Under the pieces are notes generated by a model. It saw only the letters and a program-made list of their open reading frames with translations, had not been told where the DNA came from and did no database searches. 64,000 bases of DNA from CAVVGZ01 sp963841845 (lineage in GTDB: Bacteria; Chloroflexota; Anaerolineae; Anaerolineales; Anaerolineaceae): the NCBI GenBank assembly GCA_963841845.1, contig CAWJEG010000005.1, positions 124,001-188,000 of the forward strand, given 5' to 3'. Both the position numbers and the translations under genes were made by a program. This document shows positions 1 through 9,093 of the stretch, one piece after another (positions within the stretch are counted from its first letter, which is position 1; every line of letters starts with the position of its first letter).

Positions 1-843
1 AAATTTGTCACCCGACCCCAAAGCACGTTCTAACCGGCGTGTATTCTCGATCATCTCCGCCCAGGAATCCGGATCCATGGAGAAGGGATGATCCGGTCCT
101 TCCCTTTTCTGGTCATCCGTGAAATGCTTCTCGATCACCCTGGCTCCCAGGGCAACTGCACCCAGGACAGTTGCATGGGCGGGTGTGTGATCGGATAATC
201 CCAGGATAAGATCTGGAAACATGCTGTGATATGTCTGCAATACGCGTAAATGGATATGGTCAAAATTCTCCAGGCTGGCAGTATAGTTCGTATTACACTG
301 CATAAGCACAAGCTGCGGATTAATTGCCAAAATGGTATGAACTGCTCTTTGAACATCACAAATCGTGGCAGCACCGGTTGCCAAAAGGATCGGTTTTCCT
401 TTATGGGCCATTTTCTCAAGTGCTTCCAGCCAGTCAATATCACCTGAACCTATTTTGTAAGCCGGAACATACTCTTCAAGCATGTCAATTGCTTCAAAAT
501 CGTATGGGGAAGAAAAATAATCCAATCCGGCTTCATCACAGGTATTTTTTAATTCGGGTGTCCATTCAAATGGTATCGAGGCTGACTTATAGACCTCTAC
601 GACGGATTTTTTCCATTTCGCCTGGTGGGATAGCTGGTCGCCAAGCCGGTCAAATCCATATGCAGAAACAATTTTTAATGCCTGAAAATTTTGAAATTTG
701 GCAGCGTTTGCTCCAGCCTGTTTTGCCAGGCGTATCAGTTGTTTTGCCCTTTCAAGGCTTCCATCGTGGTTCGCTGCTATGTCGGCAATAAAATAGGCGG
801 GGTGTTTTTCCCCAATAATTTGGTTCCCAATATTTATGTCCAT
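1..843 (-). CDS. N-acetylneuraminate synthase family protein (NeuB-like), 3' end cut by window edge
   Basis: NeuB enzymes condense phosphoenolpyruvate with an N-acetylated hexosamine to make sialic, legionaminic or pseudaminic acid. The frame is open from ATG at 843 to base 1 (281 codons, no stop), so the C-terminus lies outside the window. Reading it gives a TIM-barrel start (IADIAANHDGS, residues about 18-28), then KIGSGDIDW, GLSDHTPAHA and GARVIEKHF, all landmarks of the family. An AGGAG sits 7 bases before the ATG. It is the last gene of the operon that includes the RmlD- and PseB-like enzymes just upstream, which suggests a nonulosonic acid product. Whether a C-terminal SAF antifreeze-like domain follows cannot be seen. 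The exact sugar made is unknown. Confidence 0.88.
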   Translation of the reverse strand, partial: MDINIGNQIIGEKHPAYFIADIAANHDGSLERAKQLIRLAKQAGANAAKFQNFQALKIVSAYGFDRLGDQLSHQAKWKKSVVEVYKSASIPFEWTPELKNTCDEAGLDYFSSPYDFEAIDMLEEYVPAYKIGSGDIDWLEALEKMAHKGKPILLATGAATICDVQRAVHTILAINPQLVLMQCNTNYTASLENFDHIHLRVLQTYHSMFPDLILGLSDHTPAHATVLGAVALGARVIEKHFTDDQKREGPDHPFSMDPDSWAEMIENTRRLERALGSGDKF

Positions 844-885
844 CTCAATCTCCTGAACCAGGACCGTTCAATTTGTGAACTTCAT

Positions 886-1803
886 TTACCTTAATATAAA
901 TGACTGTAATTGCTGCGGATAATTCGTTTTATATAAACCATAAAAACTTTCCAGGCAGGTATCCTGGTCTGGAAGGGGTCTATTCAAATGCTGTTTTAAT
1001 TTATCAACATTTAATGTTAATTGCGGAGATCGGTTTGCAACCAATCCTGCTTCACGCCAGGATGTAGGGATGACCTTCGATTCATTAAATCCGAATTTGC
1101 GTGCAATCCTGCATCCAAATTCATACTTGGAAAGGCATTCATCGTTAACCACATGATATAACCCTTTTAAGTCCATTTTTGCCATTTGCATCAAAAGGTC
1201 CGATAACTGGAATACATGAAATGGGCAAAAATAAACATCGGTAAATCCCATCATGCTTTTTCCAGCAGAAAGCTGGTTAACAAATAGTTCACCCAGGCTG
1301 CGTTTTCCGGAGAGACTGAATCCGTAAAAATTTACCCGGGCAATAATGCAGTCCGGATTTGCATCTGCCACCATTTTTTCACCAGCCAGTTTGGTTTCAG
1401 CATACTTATTAATTGGATTGGTTGCATCGGTCTCAGAATAATTTCCAGCCTTGCCATCAAATACGGCGTCAGTTGAGAGATGAATCATTTGAATTCCCAA
1501 CCTGGATGCAATGGACGCTAATTCACCCGCCAAATCGGCATTTATTCTTTTTGCCAGATCAGGATGGTTTTCACAATCGTCTACATTGGCCACAGCCGCA
1601 CAATGGATCAGGAGATCGGGTTTGATTTCTTCAAGAAGCGGCGATAGAACGGTGAAATCACCCAGGTCAACCTGTTTCATTTCAAATGGGGTATTGGTGA
1701 GGGAGAGTTTATTACTGGTCCCGGTAATTTGATGCTGGTGATTCAGATGCAGGGCAAAATTTATTCCAAACAATCCACTTGCCCCGGTTAAAAGAATTTT
1801 CAT
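886..1803 (-). CDS. RmlD-like NAD(P)-dependent sugar reductase (SDR family)
   Basis: 305 aa. The N-terminus has the Rossmann glycine motif TGASGLFG (residues 6-13) and the catalytic pair Y134xxxK138 in NKYAETK, preceded by the STDAVFDG segment typical of dTDP-4-dehydrorhamnose reductases. The length matches RmlD. No RmlA, RmlB or RmlC partners are in the window, so true dTDP-rhamnose synthesis is not shown. Given the neighbours, a PseB-like dehydratase upstream and a NeuB downstream, it may instead reduce a 4-keto sugar on the way to an amino sugar; that is inference. AAAGGT lies 8 bases before the ATG. Confidence 0.85.
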   Translation of the reverse strand: MKILLTGASGLFGINFALHLNHQHQITGTSNKLSLTNTPFEMKQVDLGDFTVLSPLLEEIKPDLLIHCAAVANVDDCENHPDLAKRINADLAGELASIASRLGIQMIHLSTDAVFDGKAGNYSETDATNPINKYAETKLAGEKMVADANPDCIIARVNFYGFSLSGKRSLGELFVNQLSAGKSMMGFTDVYFCPFHVFQLSDLLMQMAKMDLKGLYHVVNDECLSKYEFGCRIARKFGFNESKVIPTSWREAGLVANRSPQLTLNVDKLKQHLNRPLPDQDTCLESFYGLYKTNYPQQLQSFILR

Positions 1804-1823
1804 TGAGTTCTACCTTTTATAAA

Positions 1824-2807
1824 TTAGGATTCAAGCGGAGAAATGATATCTTTTAGTTGATCACGCGTCAGCCATTCATTATTTTCGTTACTTGAATACC
1901 TGAATCCAACGGGTACAGCTTTGCCAGCGTGCTCCCATTCTCTTCCAAACCAGAATGCCTCAGCTGGCTGAACCACAAACATATCTTTTAATTCAATTGT
2001 GGTCCGAGCTTCATCGTCTGAGATCAATACCTCATGAACTTTCTCCCCCGGGCGAATCCCGATTAGTTCAATCTCTGCATCCGGGGCAATCACGCTGGCA
2101 AGGTCCATTATTGTCATACTCGGGATCTTTGGAACAAAAACCTCTCCCCCGCGCATCTCTTCTACGCACCGGATAACAAACCGGACCCCCTGTTCCAGGG
2201 AAATCCAAAAACGGGTCATCCTGTCATCGGTAATGGTAATTTTTCCATTCTCCCGTTGTTTGAGAAAAACCGGGACAACGCTGCCGCGACTCCCGACTAC
2301 ATTACCATACCTGACACAGCTGAATCGGGTATCCTTCCCCCCTGCATAGGCATTGCTTTGAATAATTAACTTTTCAGCTGCCAGTTTTGTCGCACCATAT
2401 AAATTTACCGGATTGACAGCCTTGTCTGTACTCAAGGCAATAACCGCCTTAACACCATTGTCCAGGGCAGCATCAACCACATTACTGCTCCCCAGGATAT
2501 TGGTTTTGATGGCTTCCATCGGGTTATATTCACAAGCAGGTACCTGTTTTAATGCTGCAGCATGCACAACAATATCTACACCATTGAATGCCCGGTTTAA
2601 TCGCGGCAAATCCCGGACATCTCCAATAAAATATCTCAGAGAGGGATGATTGAACCCGGCTGCCTTCATTTCATGCTGTTTTAGTTCATCCCTGCTGTAG
2701 ATGATAATTTTTGCTGGATGGTATTCAGAAAGCATAATCTCAACAAATTTTTTCCCAAATGATCCTGTCCCACCCGTTACCAAGACAACTTGATTTTTCC
2801 AATCCAT
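1824..2807 (-). CDS. pseB: UDP-N-acetylglucosamine 4,6-dehydratase (PseB/FlaA1-like)
   Basis: An extended SDR enzyme that converts UDP-GlcNAc to a 4-keto-6-deoxy sugar, the first step toward pseudaminic acid and related amino sugars. It shows VTGGTGSFGKKF at the N-terminus, the SRDELKQ segment typical of PseB, ALSTDKAVNP and the catalytic NLYGATK with Y and K four apart. The frame runs up to a GTG at 2828, with a further ATG at 2816. I prefer ATG 2807 (MDWKN, 327 aa) because GAGG lies 9 bases upstream of it but directly abuts the other ATG. No PseC aminotransferase is adjacent, so the pathway is incomplete within the window; the gene symbol is by family resemblance. Confidence 0.85.
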   Translation of the reverse strand: MDWKNQVVLVTGGTGSFGKKFVEIMLSEYHPAKIIIYSRDELKQHEMKAAGFNHPSLRYFIGDVRDLPRLNRAFNGVDIVVHAAALKQVPACEYNPMEAIKTNILGSSNVVDAALDNGVKAVIALSTDKAVNPVNLYGATKLAAEKLIIQSNAYAGGKDTRFSCVRYGNVVGSRGSVVPVFLKQRENGKITITDDRMTRFWISLEQGVRFVIRCVEEMRGGEVFVPKIPSMTIMDLASVIAPDAEIELIGIRPGEKVHEVLISDDEARTTIELKDMFVVQPAEAFWFGREWEHAGKAVPVGFRYSSNENNEWLTRDQLKDIISPLES

Positions 2808-2864
2808 AATAGGCATCCTCGCAACCACACGTTATTTAATAGATCTTGTTTGTTCCCGCGCCTA

Positions 2865-3743
2865 TTAGATCCGGCGGGATTTGTTAATTACAATTAACGG
2901 ATACTGGCCAACCATACCAAAATAATGCGGGAACCATTCTTCTAACCGGTAAAGAAAAGCAAGCACCCCTCTTCCGAAAAGCTGTTTGTGGATAACTGCA
3001 CGTAAAAAACGCACATTCACACTGCGCCAGACAAATAATTCATAAGGGACTATTCCCTCTAATTCCTCTTTCAACCATTTGGGATCGATCTTGGTAATGA
3101 AAGTCCCTTTTGGTGTCAGTGGATCGACGGATTTGGAATCACCATTGGCTGGTTTTTTCTGTTCAGACCTGCGGGAGACCGTCTGGCGCATCCTCCCAAG
3201 ATTTTCCATTAAACTTACCAACCCTTTGAAAATATTCATCATGCTGGATTCCGTCCACCCATTTACAACAACTGCTGATGCGCTTGAGGAAAGAACTCGC
3301 AGTAATTCCAGATAGGCTTTCCTTTGGTCACCAGCGGGTAAATGGTGAAAGGTATGTAAGGTCACTGCACCATCCATAACATTTTCAATAAACGGCATAT
3401 TGGCTACATCTGCCACGATAAAGAGACCATGTTCTCCAATCTTCTTGCGCGCTTCCTTCAAAGCAGTAATGGAAAGATCCAGACACACCCTGAATCTGTA
3501 TCCTGCCGAATAAGTCAAATACTCAGGATATTGTATGGGTCCAGATCCCGCATCCAACAGGTAAGTGCCAATTTTTGGCAGGTGCCGACCGACCCGCAAA
3601 TGGCAGCGGTGAATATATTCTTTTGATACCGGCCGGAGATCTTCATACCGGGCATTTTGATAGACTTCATCATCGGTAAGCTGCCAGCCAACCTTGTCAT
3701 AAAAATCACGCACCGAATTTTGGACATCATTCTCATTCTTCAT
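2865..3743 (-). CDS. class I SAM-dependent methyltransferase
   Basis: 292 aa. Motif I of class I methyltransferases appears as LLDAGSGPIQYPE (about residues 62-74), followed by an acidic residue in VCLDLS (motif II) and VADVANMPF (motif III). A later segment, LHTFHHLP, matches the post-III region of ubiE-like enzymes. The C-terminal third has no clear domain. It sits between the KpsC-like protein and PseB in the same operon, so a methyl group on a sugar, lipid carrier or polymer end is plausible. In O9a-type Wzm/Wzt systems chain-end methylation sets polymer length; a similar terminator role is possible here but is inference only. Confidence 0.8.
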   Translation of the reverse strand: MKNENDVQNSVRDFYDKVGWQLTDDEVYQNARYEDLRPVSKEYIHRCHLRVGRHLPKIGTYLLDAGSGPIQYPEYLTYSAGYRFRVCLDLSITALKEARKKIGEHGLFIVADVANMPFIENVMDGAVTLHTFHHLPAGDQRKAYLELLRVLSSSASAVVVNGWTESSMMNIFKGLVSLMENLGRMRQTVSRRSEQKKPANGDSKSVDPLTPKGTFITKIDPKWLKEELEGIVPYELFVWRSVNVRFLRAVIHKQLFGRGVLAFLYRLEEWFPHYFGMVGQYPLIVINKSRRI

Positions 3744-3761
3744 CGTGCGGACGTTCTGCCT

Positions 3762-5384
3762 TTATTCCAACACCTTTTTCCAATGGATCGGTTCACCAAC
3801 CAGGTATTTGAAGGTGGGTTGGTAGGTTTTCCAATCCGGTCCAGTCATTGTTTTCTTAAGTGGGTTCTCCCTGAAATCATCCCACATCCGAACCAGGTGC
3901 CACGGGAATGGCCTGGGAAATACAAAGAAGAAATGGTAAGCATATGACCAGGCTTTTTCCACCTGGGATTTATCCAGACGGTTAGATTTTGGGTCTTCAA
4001 GAAGGCGTTTTAAGGTTTTTAGATATACCACCCATGAATCGGGATCAAATGTGAATCCGCGGTTGCGGTAATGGGTTTGCCCGCTCACAATTACGGGTAA
4101 TCCCGACATTGCCATTTCCAACCCCACCGTAGTCGTATACACCAGGCCCAGGTCAGCAATCTCAATGAGATCATAAGTATTGGTTCGATTATCGGCATCA
4201 ACCAGATGAATATGGTCAGGCAGTTTTGGAAGAAGCTGATGTACAACATCCGCCATGGATTGCCCATGGGTAAGCACTTCGCCGGGATGAATCCGGATAA
4301 CGAGTTGATAATCCGTAACTCCGGCAAAATACTGCACCGTTCGGGATATCCATTCAGCCATATTCCGTGAAAAAATATGACGACCGAGGGTGAGACTGTC
4401 ACCCAGTACATTTGTTGCTAATAGGACCACAGGACGTTCATCCAGACCCATTTGTTGGCGAATGACACTCCCACCCTGGGCAGGTGTGTCTTGCCATACC
4501 CTGGCAAAATTTTCCCAAAGAGCAGCTTTCTTGCGGGAAACATATAGAGAACGTATCCTATCCAGCTGCTGCTCATTTAATTTTATATCCTGGGCAGTTT
4601 TCCACATCTCATCGGTTTCCTGGCGCATGACTTCAGTATTTTGAGCAATCCATACCCGCTGGCGCTGGTCTCCAAACTCATAGGTCACTGTTGGAATTTT
4701 CAGATATTTAGCCACCCGGTAAACAACACCCAGCTCCTGAATTGTCCCGTTGGGGACGACGACAATATCTGGTTTCAATTCCCCTAATAATTTATATGCA
4801 GCATGTCCGGCGCGTTTATTGCGCAAATCCCGAAGCCGGTAAATCTTATCCTGGGTATCAACATCTTCAACCTGTAAGGTATATTGTGTATCATAATGCG
4901 TCACAAGATCAATCTCTTTTTCCAGGTTTTCCGGAAGTTTTCCCAACGGAGGGGCAATCATTAATAAGGATACTGATTCCATGACTGGTTTCAATTGGGA
5001 TAGGATACTCAAAGCATAGGCATTCTGCCGCCGCAGGTCAAATTTATTGCTTGGGGACTGCCAATCTGAATAGGGCAGGAATCCCAGTGTTACATTATGG
5101 CCCTGAGCAGCCAGGGATAATCCCAAAACTGCAGCATGCTCAATCCAATAATGCAGGGTAGCAAAAACAAACACCTTCTTACCCATTGTTGCAGTTTGTC
5201 GCAGGTCTTCCACATCCCGGATGAGTTCCGGAATGGCACCCTGTAATCCTTTCAACGAAAACCGGCTATTCAGGGGACTGCCTTTCTGCCGGGTTTGCCA
5301 GTATATTTCTGCAGTAAATGGGATTTGCCCGAGAATATATTTAATTGCCTTTTTACCAGACACTGCCATGTTAGAGTTCCTCAA
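3762..5384 (-). CDS. KpsC/Capsule_synth-like GT-B transferase
   Basis: 540 aa, not a standard GT1 or GT4. The N-terminal half begins a Rossmann-like fold (VFVFATLHYWIEHAA, about residues 70-84). The C-terminal half has an RIHPGE motif, a late GLVYTTTVGLEMAMSGLPVI segment and a following SGQTHYRNRG, the pattern of capsule polysaccharide biosynthesis proteins related to KpsC/KpsS and to glycerophosphotransferases. Such proteins often make the Kdo linker or modify the polymer. It overlaps the upstream Wzt by 14 bases, indicating tight coupling with export. The real donor is unknown. Confidence 0.65.
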   Translation of the reverse strand: MRNSNMAVSGKKAIKYILGQIPFTAEIYWQTRQKGSPLNSRFSLKGLQGAIPELIRDVEDLRQTATMGKKVFVFATLHYWIEHAAVLGLSLAAQGHNVTLGFLPYSDWQSPSNKFDLRRQNAYALSILSQLKPVMESVSLLMIAPPLGKLPENLEKEIDLVTHYDTQYTLQVEDVDTQDKIYRLRDLRNKRAGHAAYKLLGELKPDIVVVPNGTIQELGVVYRVAKYLKIPTVTYEFGDQRQRVWIAQNTEVMRQETDEMWKTAQDIKLNEQQLDRIRSLYVSRKKAALWENFARVWQDTPAQGGSVIRQQMGLDERPVVLLATNVLGDSLTLGRHIFSRNMAEWISRTVQYFAGVTDYQLVIRIHPGEVLTHGQSMADVVHQLLPKLPDHIHLVDADNRTNTYDLIEIADLGLVYTTTVGLEMAMSGLPVIVSGQTHYRNRGFTFDPDSWVVYLKTLKRLLEDPKSNRLDKSQVEKAWSYAYHFFFVFPRPFPWHLVRMWDDFRENPLKKTMTGPDWKTYQPTFKYLVGEPIHWKKVLE

Positions 5385-6636
5385 TTTCCCAATTTAATCT
5401 CGGCCTGATTAATCCTAAACGGGGTTCCGGCCATTGCATCCCTGCCGCACCGGCAGCGTCCACACTGAATGTGAGCGCCTGGTCATCCTGAAAATATCTG
5501 CGTACCCGATATGAACTGGCATTAACCCCCACACTATAACTACCCTCATTCAACAAATTGGCTGGTATATCACAACGGCTGACATAGTGGCCTTCCGATC
5601 GGATAGAATAGGTCTCAAATAATTGCGGGTCATCCGTATCAAAAGAAGTGAATACATATTCCCCGCGTGTTGTCATTAAATAAATCCCGATTCGCAACCC
5701 GGTTACCGGCTCATCCAGGGTGTATTCAATTTCCAGTCGAAAAGGTTCAATCGACCTGACCGTATCACAAATCTCGTTTTTATTATTTAAAATGCGTATT
5801 CCAATTGGACGGAATGGATGCTCAGCAGTGGCGATCTCCTCTTCTTTCCAATAATATTTACCCTCCTGGGAAAGCCCGCGCGAAAGATAATAATCAATAG
5901 CATTGGGTGTCAGGGCACGCAAAACAAGTAATCCTTTCTCAATCACCAGTGTTTCCTGGGTGAGTCTCAGAATCGCAGACATATTGTGGGAAACAAAGAG
6001 AACAGTCCTGCCTTCCAGGGCTACATCGCTCATCTTTCCAATACATTTACGTTGAAATTCGGCATCCCCTACAGCCAGAACTTCATCCACCACTAATATT
6101 TCAGGTTCAAGGTGGGCTGCCACAGCGAAAGCCAGGCGCAGGTACATACCACTGGAATATCTCTTGATTGGAGTATCAATAAATTTTTCGACCTCAGAAA
6201 AATCGATGATTTCATCCAATTTCCGGTCAATTTCTGACCGGGACATCCCCAGAATCGCACCATTCAGATAAATATTTTCCCGGCCAGTCAATTCCGGGTG
6301 GAAGCCTGTTCCAACTTCCAATAGAGAGCCAACCCTGCCATTAATTTCGGCGATTCCTTCGCTGGGTTCAGTGACTCGAGATAATATTTTCAACAAGGTA
6401 CTTTTACCAGCCCCGTTTCGCCCGATAATCCCAAGAACCTGTCCCTGGGTTACCTCGAAGCTAACATTGCGCAGTGCCCATAGGATCTGACTGCTGCCGT
6501 CCAATGGTCCTTTTTTTCGCCAGGGAAGACTGAGGTATTCGCTGATGGATTCCCTGAGGGTTCGGTATTGGTTAATTGGCGCGCCTATACGGTATTGTTT
6601 CCCAATATTTTCTACCCTGATTGCAATATCACTCAT
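5371..6636 (-). CDS. wzt: Wzt-type ABC transporter ATP-binding protein with C-terminal polymer-binding domain (system 1)
   Basis: 421 aa. ATPase of a polysaccharide/O-antigen exporter. Walker A GRNGAGKST (72-80), the ABC signature RYSSGMYLR (159-167), Walker B ILVVDE (180-185) and the switch His in SHNMS are all present. The family-typical LLEVGTGFHPELTGREN follows Walker A. Residues from about 260 to 421 form an extra domain similar in position to the Wzt C-terminal carbohydrate-binding beta-sandwich, which in known systems recognises the modified chain end before export. It lies 5 bases after Wzm and overlaps the KpsC-like gene, so these are co-translated. A paralogue sits at 40111-41406; the ATPase halves are close but the C-terminal domains differ, suggesting different polymers. 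Confidence 0.93.
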   Translation of the reverse strand: MSDIAIRVENIGKQYRIGAPINQYRTLRESISEYLSLPWRKKGPLDGSSQILWALRNVSFEVTQGQVLGIIGRNGAGKSTLLKILSRVTEPSEGIAEINGRVGSLLEVGTGFHPELTGRENIYLNGAILGMSRSEIDRKLDEIIDFSEVEKFIDTPIKRYSSGMYLRLAFAVAAHLEPEILVVDEVLAVGDAEFQRKCIGKMSDVALEGRTVLFVSHNMSAILRLTQETLVIEKGLLVLRALTPNAIDYYLSRGLSQEGKYYWKEEEIATAEHPFRPIGIRILNNKNEICDTVRSIEPFRLEIEYTLDEPVTGLRIGIYLMTTRGEYVFTSFDTDDPQLFETYSIRSEGHYVSRCDIPANLLNEGSYSVGVNASSYRVRRYFQDDQALTFSVDAAGAAGMQWPEPRLGLIRPRLNWEIEEL

Positions 6637-6641
6637 ACCGG

Positions 6642-7487
6642 TTACACCATATCCGCAAATAGACGTTCAGTACGACGAAAATATATCAAACCGGTGATCA
6701 GCAGGAGTACCGCTACGGCTGTAGAGACAACCAGGGTGATACTAGGAGCACCCTGAGAAGTACCAAGCAATGCCCAGCGAAAACCCTCTACAACTGAAAC
6801 CATCGGATTTAATGAATAAATTACCTGCCACTCTTCGGGGACCAGACTGGAACCATAAGCAATTGGTGTGATGAACATCCAGAATTGCACCAGAAAAGGT
6901 GTTATATAGTTGATGTCACGGTAAAGCACATTCATCGCAGAAAGCCATAAACCCACTCCCAGTGCAGTAATCATCGCCAAAAGGAGAAAGAGGGGCAGTG
7001 TCCATATGTCGCTGGTGGGTTTAATCTGGTAATAGACCATCATGGCAGCCAGGACAAGAAATGCAATGAAAAAATCTACAAGTCCAGCGAGTACAGAGGA
7101 AATCGGTAAAATCATGCGCGGAAAATATATTTTTGTGATCATGTGCCGGTTTTGAACCAATGACCGGCTGGCAACAGCCAACGCAGTAGCAAAAAGCTCC
7201 CACGGTAAAAGACCAGTAAAAGAAAAGATCGGGTAAGGTACTCCATCTGAGGGAACTCCCGCCAGGTTTCCAAAGAAGATGGTAAATACAACCATTGTTA
7301 AAAGAGGTTTAATAATCGCCCAACTTGCACCTAGCAAGGTTTGCTTATATCGCACTTTTAAATCCCGCCAGGTCATAAAATAGATTAATTCCCTGTAATT
7401 CCACAAATCGCGCAAATTAAGCGCCGACCAACCTGATGGCGGTTTTATGATAGTTGTTTGAACTGCAGCTTTGACCGTTGATTGCAT
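6642..7487 (-). CDS. wzm: Wzm-type ABC transporter permease (system 1)
   Basis: 281 aa from ATG 7487. The open frame extends upstream to 7652 but that part overlaps the preceding epimerase and reads as non-coding shadow; the ATG 7487 gives a normal Wzm N-terminus. The family hallmark is visible: a cytoplasmic amphipathic start, then WRDLKVRYKQTLLGASWAI, PYPIFSFTGLLPWELF and ITKIYFPRMILP, with six predicted membrane segments and a C-terminal RRTERLFADMV coupling tail. It forms the channel partner of Wzt just downstream and would export an undecaprenyl-linked polymer. Close paralogue of the permease at 39127-40059. Confidence 0.92.
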   Translation of the reverse strand: MQSTVKAAVQTTIIKPPSGWSALNLRDLWNYRELIYFMTWRDLKVRYKQTLLGASWAIIKPLLTMVVFTIFFGNLAGVPSDGVPYPIFSFTGLLPWELFATALAVASRSLVQNRHMITKIYFPRMILPISSVLAGLVDFFIAFLVLAAMMVYYQIKPTSDIWTLPLFLLLAMITALGVGLWLSAMNVLYRDINYITPFLVQFWMFITPIAYGSSLVPEEWQVIYSLNPMVSVVEGFRWALLGTSQGAPSITLVVSTAVAVLLLITGLIYFRRTERLFADMV

Positions 7488-7512
7488 ATTTGGATCTTTG
7501 CCAGTGGCATTA

Positions 7513-8469
7513 CTAATTAAAATGAAGATTGTGCCGGTTTTCTCGATACCAAAGGATGGTTTTCTCCAGGCCTTCCCTGAACGGTACCCTGGCATGGAAA
7601 TCGAAGTATTCTGCAGCCCTTGATATATCCAGGGCTCGCCTGGGCTGTCCATTTGGTTTATCGGTATCCCAGGTCAATTTTCCTTTGAATCCGGTTAGTT
7701 CAGCGATCATTTCTACCAGATCGCGAATTGAGATTTCAAAACCTGATCCCAAATTGATTGGTTCAGGTCCATTGAATTTCTCCGATGCAAGTAAAATTCC
7801 TTCTGCCGCATCCTCAACATAGATGAATTCGCGTGTTGGCGAGCCATCCCCCCACACCAGGATTTCCTCATCTCCATTGATCTGAGCTTCGACACATTTT
7901 CGGATGAGTGCCGGAATCACATGGGATGACCTGGGATTGAAATTATCACCCGGTCCATAGAGATTTACAGGCAGCAGGAAAATGGCATTGAAGCCATACT
8001 GCTGGCGGTAAGCCTGGGCCTGGACAAGAAGCATCTTTTTTGCCAGCCCGTAAGGAGCATTTGTTTCCTCAGGGTAGCCATCCCAGAGATTATCCTCCTT
8101 GAACGGTACCGGTGTAAATTTTGGATAAGCGCAAATTGTGCCGATGGCAACGAATTTTTCGATTTTCCTTAACCAGGATTCATGGATTAATTGAACACCC
8201 ATCATAAGGTTATCGTAGAAAAAATCTGCCGGATGCTCCCGATTGGCACCGATCCCTCCAACATTGGCTGCCAGATGAATAACCATATCTGGGAGCGAAT
8301 CATCAAGCATGCGTTTTATATCCCCCGGATTTATCAGATTATAGTCCTCAATTTTTGGAATAAAAATCTGGCCAGCACCTCGCTCAGCCAGTTTTCGGGT
8401 AACCACTTTTCCCAAAAACCCGGCTCCGCCTGTGACGCAAACCCGTTTATTTTCCCAAAATTTATCCAT
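7513..8469 (-). CDS. GDP-L-fucose synthase-like NAD-dependent epimerase/reductase
   Basis: 318 aa. Extended SDR with VTGGAGFLG near the N-terminus, an IGTICAYPKFTPVPF segment, then APYGLAKKM (catalytic Tyr and Lys) and LYGPGDNFNP, in the order seen in GDP-fucose synthase (Fcl/WcaG), which epimerises and reduces GDP-4-keto-6-deoxymannose. ATG 8469 is chosen over the in-frame GTG at 8478 because the GTG lies inside the GAGGTG ribosome-binding site, 7 bases before the ATG. No GDP-mannose dehydratase (Gmd) is in the window, so fucose itself is not proven. Second gene of the operon headed by the winged-helix regulator. Confidence 0.85.
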   Translation of the reverse strand: MDKFWENKRVCVTGGAGFLGKVVTRKLAERGAGQIFIPKIEDYNLINPGDIKRMLDDSLPDMVIHLAANVGGIGANREHPADFFYDNLMMGVQLIHESWLRKIEKFVAIGTICAYPKFTPVPFKEDNLWDGYPEETNAPYGLAKKMLLVQAQAYRQQYGFNAIFLLPVNLYGPGDNFNPRSSHVIPALIRKCVEAQINGDEEILVWGDGSPTREFIYVEDAAEGILLASEKFNGPEPINLGSGFEISIRDLVEMIAELTGFKGKLTWDTDKPNGQPRRALDISRAAEYFDFHARVPFREGLEKTILWYRENRHNLHFN

Positions 8470-8504
8470 ACTCAGCACCTCTAATATCCCTTTCTATTGG
8501 CAAA

Positions 8505-8984
8505 TCATGAAGGGTTGATTAATTCAGGATGAATTTTTAATCCATCCACTACCAGGACTGGAACGTCAACATTGTCAACCACTTGAAAAGACTGCTCCAG
8601 GCAGGTTAATCGGCAAATATCCGCTACATCCCCATCCCCTTGAATACGGATGGATGTATATCCATTTTCTTGAATGGTTTCAAGAGCTATTAGTGCCCTT
8701 TCCCGGACAAGGCGGTAAAGTTGAAAAGAAGTATGGATATAATCCACTGTCAATCTGGCCCGCAAGGCAATTCCTTCCGGGGTAATGATGTAGAGTAATT
8801 TTCGGCGTTCAGCGCGCTTTACCTTGATAAAACCTTTTTCGACCAGACGTTTGAGATGCCAGTTAATGGTGCCAACAGCAACACCTAATTTCCCCGCCAG
8901 GAATGCCTGCGTGGCTTTAGGATTCTGTTCAATCTGGTCCAAAATGACCAGATCACGGCTTAGATCAGGAGAGGCAGTTTCCAT
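8505..8984 (-). CDS. MarR-like winged-helix regulator of the EPS-associated type
   Basis: 159 aa from ATG 8984. The N-terminal 80 residues form a winged helix-turn-helix (QAFLAGKLGVAVGTINWHLK, then VEKGFIKVK and RRKLLYIITPEG as the wing). This matches regulators often found at the head of exopolysaccharide clusters. The open frame reaches a TTG at 9035, but a good promoter (TTGAAG, 17 bases, TATAAT at 9007-9035) lies inside that extension, so the ATG at 8984 must be the real start. The C-terminal half, about residues 90-159, has no recognised domain and may sense a ligand. As first gene of the operon it probably controls fcl-wzm-wzt and downstream genes; direction of control is unknown. Confidence 0.8.
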   Translation of the reverse strand: METASPDLSRDLVILDQIEQNPKATQAFLAGKLGVAVGTINWHLKRLVEKGFIKVKRAERRKLLYIITPEGIALRARLTVDYIHTSFQLYRLVRERALIALETIQENGYTSIRIQGDGDVADICRLTCLEQSFQVVDNVDVPVLVVDGLKIHPELINPS

Positions 8985-9006
8985 ATCAGCTATATTCAAT
9001 GGTTGA

Positions 9007-9035
9007 ATTATAACCTGACATGGCAATCCCTTCAA
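9007..9035 (-). promoter_or_regulatory. sigma70-type promoter for the winged-helix regulator operon
   Basis: On the minus strand TTGAAG (9035-9030) is followed after exactly 17 bases by TATAAT (9012-9007). The predicted start site near 9000 leaves a short leader of about 15 bases before ATG 8984 with no obvious ribosome-binding site. This would be the main promoter for the eight-gene run down to the window start. Confidence 0.7.
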
Positions 9036-9093
9036 GGGGGTGATTATTCTGGTCTCGGGGGAGGATTATTATGGAGATTTACGGGATAATGAT

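Noticed and set aside
7488..7652. N-terminal extension of Wzm system 1
   Set aside because: It overlaps the upstream epimerase and does not resemble a Wzm N-terminus; ATG 7487 is the fitting start.
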